Source: Tubulanus polymorphus
Lineage: Eukaryota > Nemertea > Palaeonemertea > Tubulaniformes > Tubulanidae
NCBI RefSeq assembly: GCF_964204645.1
Contig: NC_134035.1
Coordinates: forward strand, 5,456,501-5,520,500
Direction: 5' to 3'
DNA: 64,000 nt
In this document: one piece after another, positions 57,480 to 64,000 of the stretch
How the letters are laid out: each line of letters begins with the position of its first letter
Numbering within the stretch: position 1 is the stretch's first letter
Position numbers and translations under genes: made by a program
Notes under the pieces: model-generated
What the model was told of the DNA's origin: nothing
The model's database searches: none
The model's input: the letters and a program-made list of their open reading frames with translations, nothing else

Positions 57480-57889
57480 GGGGCTATTTAAAAATGTATG
57501 AGGCTCATTTTTGCGAATCTTTTGATACACCCTTTGCTAGACCCCCTATATACAGTATAACGTACCCCATTTGCTAAGTGTTTTCTAAAATCTTTATCGC
57601 GGTTCCAGTTTGAAACTGTAGCCTTCGATTATTGATGACTTACGTTATGAGTGAACGTTATGTTTCATGTTTTACAGTTCCAGTATTTGTAATTGATGAT
57701 TGGCGAAACTTCACTACTGTCCTCGTTTCACTTCAAAAACGAGATTGCTCGAGATGTTTCTACTGAGAAATTCCGAAATTTTGTTTTGTAACAGATGTTG
57801 AGACTACCCCTCCCCTTGTAACAATCTGTAACAAACCTTTGGAAACCCCCACCCCCGTACGCGTTACGTAATTTTTGAACATCCCCATA
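57480..57889. mobile_element. MITE-like element with GGGG...TTACGTAACGC ends
   Basis: Left end GGGGCTATTTAAAAATGTAT; right end, read inward, GGGGATGTTCAAAAATTACG. The inverted repeats agree at about 15 of 20 positions. A subterminal run of CCCCTCCCCT/CCCCCACCCCC on the right is distinctive. No coding content. Confidence 0.5.
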
Positions 57890-58079
57890 CGATTCTTAAG
57901 ATAAGATTGAACCCAGTTTCCTCTTACATAAATAAATTTTCATTGAATACGTTTGCAGCACTAATACGTGAAACTTCAAATTATTCAAACTGATACCTTA
58001 ATGGTTCAAGTCATATCGTGTTGTTGGGGGTCGAAATGTGAGAACAGCGCTCATTGGATTTTAATAGAAATGCAAGAAG

Positions 58080-58170
58080 AATTGATCGCGGAAGATCTCG
58101 AGTAACTATTTTTCAGAGCGATCCTGTCGGATTTTTGGTTGCCATTAGTGGAATCGTCGATTGCCGAAGT
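58080..58170 (+). repeat. Dispersed repeat family, copy
   Basis: Contains GATCGCGGAAGATCTCGAGT, then GTTGCCATTAGTGGAATCGT and CGATTGCC, matching the family at 55660-55780. Confidence 0.6.
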
Positions 58171-58264
58171 GAGCGTAGGGAGTTCTTCATTGATGTGCCT
58201 CTTTCGAGTCGCAGTATCGCTATCACCAACAGCAGCGTTTGATCGTGCAACCCCTAACAAGAAA

Positions 58265-58300
58265 GTAGCAGCAGCAGCAGCAGCAGCAGTAGCGGTAGCA
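58265..58300 (+). repeat. (AGC)n microsatellite
   Basis: About eight AGC triplets followed by degenerate GTAGCGGTAGCAG. Confidence 0.9.
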
Positions 58301-59654
58301 GAGCATCGAAAAAGATTTTATGGCCGTTAACGGTACGAATTCTAGTCGGCTTGTGTGTTCGCATGAAAGCCCTTCACAAGACCCGTGACATGTGTGCCTG
58401 TCAATGATATCGCCTACAGAGACCGTTACAAATGTACATGTCATGAAAGAAACGCGACGTTGCAAGATTTGCGTCGATATCGCCCGCATTGGATATTCTG
58501 CATATCGGCGTATCATGTTTTACATACACCCATGGGATCTTAGCGTCCAATATTCACAAATGACTCGACTATACCATCCGGGCGATCAACACGTATTTTA
58601 CACTGATACCGCGGTATCGACAAGTTTCTAGCGCTAGAAATGATTATTTTGATAGCGTATAAAAAGCAATGGAATTCTAATGGTAAGCACGGAAAATACA
58701 CAAGAGGAACTTTCAAACGGTTGGACTGATTCGTAATTTTATTCATCGATATTTACGCAAAAATTACAAAAAAGGCCGCCGAACTAAACATGCTGCATTA
58801 TCGCGTTTCCTATACGCATCCCGGTATAGTCGATAGCGGATAACGTTGCTTGGTTGCAGTTGCAAACATTCGTCAATTTATCGTTTATCAAATATGAATA
58901 ATCAGTCGCTAAAGCGATTCGACACGCTCAGACTCACGAAACGAGACACGGGATGTTTAGAATTAGAATTGACAGGCATTCGTTTCGTTTATACGTTTAA
59001 AAGCACGTACCGGCGTTGCTCTCTCTCCGCCCTCTCGGTCGGGAACGAGGAATTTGATGAAAACATGGCGTGATGTCGGCGTCAACCCTCGTCGAAGGCA
59101 TCGTCGAAAACGGATCGATGGCGTCTAGCAATATATCTTAGAATATTCGAGGCGGAGCTCGAACAACATTTTGGAGCTGCGGCTGGCAAAGCTATATTGC
59201 GAATCATATTGTTCCATCGATTTTAACGATCTATAATATTGATTGTTTCTGTTTATCTGGTCTTAAAATACCAGACAAGAAACTTCATGTAGCCTATATG
59301 CGCTTACCCGGCGTCAAAATATAAACCAGTATATAAAATATACATCGATCGATCATTATTAGATCATGCATATCTCTAAATCGAGTACTTTTAAAGTGCC
59401 TTTTACTACATGTACTTTGCGTGTTGCCCATCACGTTCGTTATGATTTGATATGTTAACGTGCCTTGGCGAACCGCAGCAACAAACTATGCCGCCAGATG
59501 GCGTGACTCGCAGTCAGTTGTGACGTGGATTCTAGATGTAGCTTTTACATAATCAATTTTGGGCTCTCGAATCAAATCCACCAAAACAAAAATTATAGCG
59601 ACTTTTTTTGTTTTCTATCCGATGCTTTTACATTAAGCTTCTATCAATTTTACT

Positions 59655-59785
59655 GAAGAGAAAAGTTCATTTGAATTTTGATTGTTGAAGAACTTGGACC
59701 TGGAAGACCGAGTAACTTAATAGCGACAACTGGCGGATACTCGCTTGCCACAAGTGCCGGAATCCTCAGTTGCAACATTCGTATT
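59655..59785 (+). repeat. Dispersed repeat family, copy
   Basis: GACCGAGTAACTTAATAGCG, ACTGGCGGATACTCGCTTGC and GGAATCCTCAGTTGCAAC match the 55660-55780 copy closely. Confidence 0.65.
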
Positions 59786-60869
59786 TCTTGTCCATGAAAA
59801 CTAAATGTTTTTAAAGAATGAAAACATTGTCTGTAATCATAATGAACGTAAATCGTTGTATACGGATGCAAATATGTCTAGCTCGTTTTCTCAACCACTC
59901 CCTCGTTATTTCGAATACTGCTACTTAACGGTGTGTGTGTGTCTGTGTGTGTGTGGGCTCCACCATATTCAGCAATCATTCATATAATTGTCATGCGATC
60001 TGAAAATTACTTTATTCAATTGTATTCATACATCATACACATTTCGGTCTATCAGAAATTTCGACTCGACGGGATGGAAAATAACCTCACTAGGGACACG
60101 TGCAAATTCGCACGACGCCAACGACGGGTTTAACTAACCAGATATTCATCTACATAACTATCCCCACGTCCCGTTCGAACGAGACTAACGTCTGATCTTA
60201 TTCAAATTTAATCAGATCAGGGCGGTCAAATATGCCTAATCCCATAAAACTAATTCCGCTAAGATATAATCGTTAGAACGACTCGATGTAAACGATCCGG
60301 AATAATGAATTTTATAAACATGTATGTATGTATGTATATATGTGTGTATAATAATATGTGCTTCGGGCATCGTCGAATCGTTAACTTCGAATATGTATAT
60401 AGTTTTATATACTGTTCAAGAAATGGAGTCGTTGGTTTTTCGATGTCAGAACCGACGAAAGGATGACAAATTCGTAACAGGAGCGATTTTTTTGATGATA
60501 AGGGAAACGATGTGGGAGAAGAACGTTCCCAGTTCTGAACCGGGGTGGATCGAGGAATTTTGGCAAAAACCCGAGGCCTCGTTTCATACACGTACTTGGT
60601 ACATGAAAGCGGAGTTTCGGGGCTCAAGAAGATTTTGATCTAGAGCGATTCTAGAACAAAATGTCCGGCAATAAATAATTTGCCACTGTATGTGTATCGA
60701 GGTTGTGAAAATGTTATCTTGGCAAAATATAGGGGTGGGGAATCCCAGGCCGCTTGGCCCCATTGGATACGTCCCTGTAGAACGCTGTTGAGGACTCCAT
60801 TTCTGAAATCGCTCCTACCGATCTATACCCGCCTTTACAATATATATGTAACCCAGAAACGGAATTGAA

Positions 60870-60915
60870 ATCCAGTGCGAATGGGATTCGAACCGATGCC
60901 GATGTAATGTGACGT
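60870..60915 (-). other. Isolated B-box-like tRNA fragment
   Basis: ATCGGTTCGAATCCCATTCG on the minus strand is a consensus B box; no A box at proper spacing is convincing. Probably a SINE scrap. Confidence 0.3.
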
Positions 60916-61531
60916 CATATAGTTTCTGTACCGGCTAAATGGCAACAAAACGCCTCATAAATTACCGTATTCAGATCGGAATCTAAATTTCGATTCTTTT
61001 CATAAACAAACGTGTTAATTAGAGCCAGTTTCTCATTTGCAGCGCCTTAGTTTATTCATGTTTCTCGATTTAATTCCGGCACGTTATGCGTCATCACTCG
61101 TTGAAATTGCTATTCTAATAGATACGATACAATTCGCGAGATCGTATTACTATTAATGCATATATACAGACTGTAGCGTTTTGATGTTCATAAACTTGAA
61201 ATACCCCTTTAAACCTACCACATTCGATGTCAGACGCTTAAGATACTTTTCCGTTCGAGATGATGAGGTTGAAAGGTAAAACTGCGTTTAACACAATAGA
61301 CAGTCTGGGTATTCGCTCAGCACGGGATTGTTAACATTCCGATCGAGTTTAACTCCAACGTGCCAGCGATGCGCCAAGAACGTACTCGGAATAAGAATGG
61401 GAAAACTTCTTGCCGACGAATGAAATATTAAATGAAATACTCGTATGATGCTGACACGCATCAACAGGTCACATGAATTATTGATGTTTATATCATAAAA
61501 ATTACATTATTGATATCTATATTATAAAACC

Positions 61532-61867
61532 AGGCCCGTGCCTAGTGGGGGTTCGTGGGTAGCGAACGGATCCACTAACATTTTCAAAATGACCTTCAAA
61601 GACGGTATCAAAAAAGATTTGTATCAGGATTTCGCAAATTTTGGATACAATTTTCGTTTTTCTTTTCTTCGGAAAATGAAAAGCAATCCATTCTCAAATA
61701 ATTTGTTCAGGTACCCGGGCACTTCGCGTATTTTAGATGTGTCTTTTTTTCGAAAGGAAAGTGGCCCTTTTCACGATGAAAAGGTGCCCCTTGAAAAAGG
61801 AAAGTTGCCCTTTTCACGGTGCCCTTTGAAATGGAACTGCCCCTCAAAAAAGCACGGCACGGGCCTG
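61532..61867. mobile_element. MITE-like element with CAGGCCCGTGCC inverted ends
   Basis: CAGGCCCGTGCC at the left and its exact complement GGCACGGGCCTG at the right, 336 bp overall. The interior right half has CCCTTTTCACG repeats. No clear target duplication. A related but more decayed sequence lies at 56868-56995 (CCGTGCCTAGCGGGGG, AAGTGCCCTTCTTG). Confidence 0.65.
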
Positions 61868-62094
61868 AAATGTGGACAAAATGTTTTGTCAAGATTACCA
61901 ATATACAACGCGTGCCTTTTAGTCCAGTAATGGTTATACAGCTTGGTGCTGTAGTGATCTATGCGTGAACAATTTCAACCGTTTTTTCACAAAGAATGCC
62001 TACAGCTTATCAAGCGGTCCTCATTCTCGGATCACGAGACTTCGTCAAGCAAATCGAGCAGAGGATCGTTCCCAAGACGACGAATAATCGATCT

Positions 62095-62170
62095 TAGAAA
62101 ACAAACGAGATTCGAACCCAGGCGCGGAGGCTGACAGATTTCTACCGCCGGCTTCGTTGCCGCGCATCAT
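62095..62170 (-). mobile_element. tRNA-like SINE fragment
   Basis: Minus strand carries an A-box-like AAGCCGGCGGTAGAAA and B box CTGGGTTCGAATCT about 30 bases later. The acceptor stem is not formed. Confidence 0.4.
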
Positions 62171-64000
62171 AAAGAAACGAAACGAATCGTATCGGAAAGA
62201 AAACGTATTAAGAACCGAGACTGTAAATGTCTTATTTGCATTATTCCAATTTGCATAGCGCGCAGCTGGTTCGTATCAGCCGTAGAATCACGGCCAATCT
62301 TCCAAGAAGAGCGCACTCGAGATGAAAACAAAAACACCGCCATTTCTTCGACATCAATTCATCCGGATGAAATTATCATCGTCAAAATACGGTCGATTCC
62401 GAGACTGAACTGCGTAACTTCTGAGCCGAAATGAAAGTTAATGAAAACAGCTAGTTCCGATTAGTGAGTGAAAATGTTATTCCGCGAGCGAGTACCCGGT
62501 GAAGTTCCCATAAAGTTGAATCTTTACGCTGGGATTCGGACGTTACTGCGATTACGGCCTGTTTTCTGCAGTCATCGGGAAAATAACCAATCATTTCTAG
62601 TAATCTATAAAAGGCTTGTCTATATATACGTTCAAGTGCTTATAAATTCAAACAACTATTCAATTGTAATGGCTAACAGATATATTTCTTCGAGCTTATA
62701 TTTCATTCGACAATATTCTACAGGAAATTTTTGCATCGTATGTTTTTTTGCATCTCATCAAAGTCTTTCAACTTCCACTATTCCTGAAGTTGTTTCTAGG
62801 ATATAGTCGAAACGTTGAATAAACTGCGCCTCGAGGGAGCATTTCGCACTCGCATTTCTTTGTATAATCATTGTGAGATTCCGTTCCACGGCTTGTGAAC
62901 GTATATCTATATATTAATCTGAAACCTATTAAACGTAGATTTATATATTATTAACTTTATTCGATGCATGCATTATTTGAACACGCTCCTCGATGTGTAT
63001 AACATATGCGATACAGACCACATTTTAATATAAATATCACGTATATCAACGTAGTGCAAAAACCGCTGCATCGCTCCTGGTTTTGTATGGATTTTTCATG
63101 TATCTGAAAAATTCCAGATGGTCCTGGATTCTATTCGTATACGCGCAGATAATGGCTCTATATATGACTGTGTGAACGTATATACGACGTACACATGTGC
63201 ACGTTGTTGGTAATTCGGTTACATTTTGATATATTCTTTTCGCTACATCGAAAACACAAAAGGAACCGGCTGGTGTAGTAATTGAATGAATTTCTCTATT
63301 TATCAATTCCTGTGCCGAAAAAAATATTTCTAAATGCCTATACAGCTGTGCGCCTACTGTGTACACAGTAAACTCGCGGCAGCACGTTCGAATTGTGTAC
63401 GAATTTTAACTCGAAATATATTTTTTCGATTGAAAAAATCTACATGTCGTCATCCGTCATTGAGGGACAATATGTGAACAGATTTTGAGGTCCAAAACTG
63501 CGATCCAGGCGGCGGCTCTGGCCTCTGGATTTCTGATGCGTATTTCATATTTATTACATTGCTCTTTAACGAGAAGGACGATAAATGAATTTATCCATCA
63601 CTTCCCTGCTCTTCTTAATACGTAGTTAATTATAGCTAAATCATAGCTAGTTATGTAGTAATTATTATGTTCCAGACGAAATGGGCGAAACAATAAATGT
63701 ACATAAATCGTGTAACGGATAGCCAGGCGTTACTTACGTATTTCTAAGTAGTCTGAATAATTCGACCAGTCTTGTTGTTATTTTCCTAGTAGCGCGGGCA
63801 ATTCTGAATAGGCGAGTTTAATCCATCTTTCCTTTTAGATCGTATATCCCTTATCGTATCATCTGATATTGTGCGTAAAATATCGCACGCGCGAGACTGA
63901 TAGAGGAACAAGTTGGCACCGGAGGCAATGATACGCTGTACTATGAACAGCGCCGTGTATTGCAACAACGTAAATCGTATAGGTAGCTGTTTCAGCTGGC
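62171..64000. other. Right-edge stretch without a gene
   Basis: AT-rich; only short open frames without recognisable content. It contains the GGATATAGTCGAAACGTTGA motif at 62799-62818. Confidence 0.5.

Noticed and set aside
58846-59073. 75-codon + strand frame starting MLGCSCKHSS
   Set aside because: No homology I recognise, no splice context or poly(A) evidence; length is within chance for the region.

Overview
This is a eukaryotic nuclear window. Genes have GT-AG introns in all three phases, AATAAA-type poly(A) signals and AT-rich, repeat-laden noncoding DNA. The gene families (SMYD4, MTG2/GTPBP5, a GT32-type glycosyltransferase, an ankyrin protein, UNC50, SLC47/MATE and an IgGFc-binding-domain membrane protein) together with many MITE- and SINE-like repeats suggest a marine invertebrate bilaterian. 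A lophotrochozoan or other non-vertebrate animal is my best guess, at low confidence. There are no bacterial operons, CRISPR arrays or phage genes.

Left third (1-20 kb), gene-dense. The last coding exon of an unknown + strand gene lies at 88-159. SMYD4 (+) runs from 677 to 9228 in 15 coding exons whose phases all join and sum to 753 codons. An intronless mitochondrial Obg GTPase (MTG2-like, 1179-2363) sits inside SMYD4 intron 1 on the same strand, with its own poly(A) signal. A single-exon type II membrane glycosyltransferase follows (10553-11677). Then comes a seven-coding-exon ankyrin-repeat protein (13586-18074). An UNC50 homologue with one coding exon (20250-19408, -) converges on it.

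Middle (20-35 kb). A 14-exon SLC47-type MATE transporter is on the minus strand (27467-22607). Next are two small + strand genes, each split by a phase-0 intron inside the signal peptide. They encode secreted cysteine-rich proteins with CX3C pairs and basic tails, which I do not recognise. They look like diverged tandem paralogues and are the best candidate for something undescribed. The first has a 3' splice site that abuts, or is made from, an antisense LINE remnant.

Right half (35-64 kb), gene-poor. The only gene I can support is a minus-strand IgGFc-binding-domain protein (exons 50480-50428, 49521-49291, 47126-46623, 41728-40800). It carries a calcium-binding-like Asp-rich segment, a poly-Gln tract and a C-terminal membrane anchor; its first exon was not found. 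The rest holds MITE-like foldbacks, a dispersed repeat family concentrated at 51-60 kb, tRNA-like SINE fragments and microsatellites.

The genes do not form a functional pathway; this is ordinary animal gene neighbourhood. All exon structures were derived by hand from splice consensus, phase continuity and remembered family sequence, without any search.
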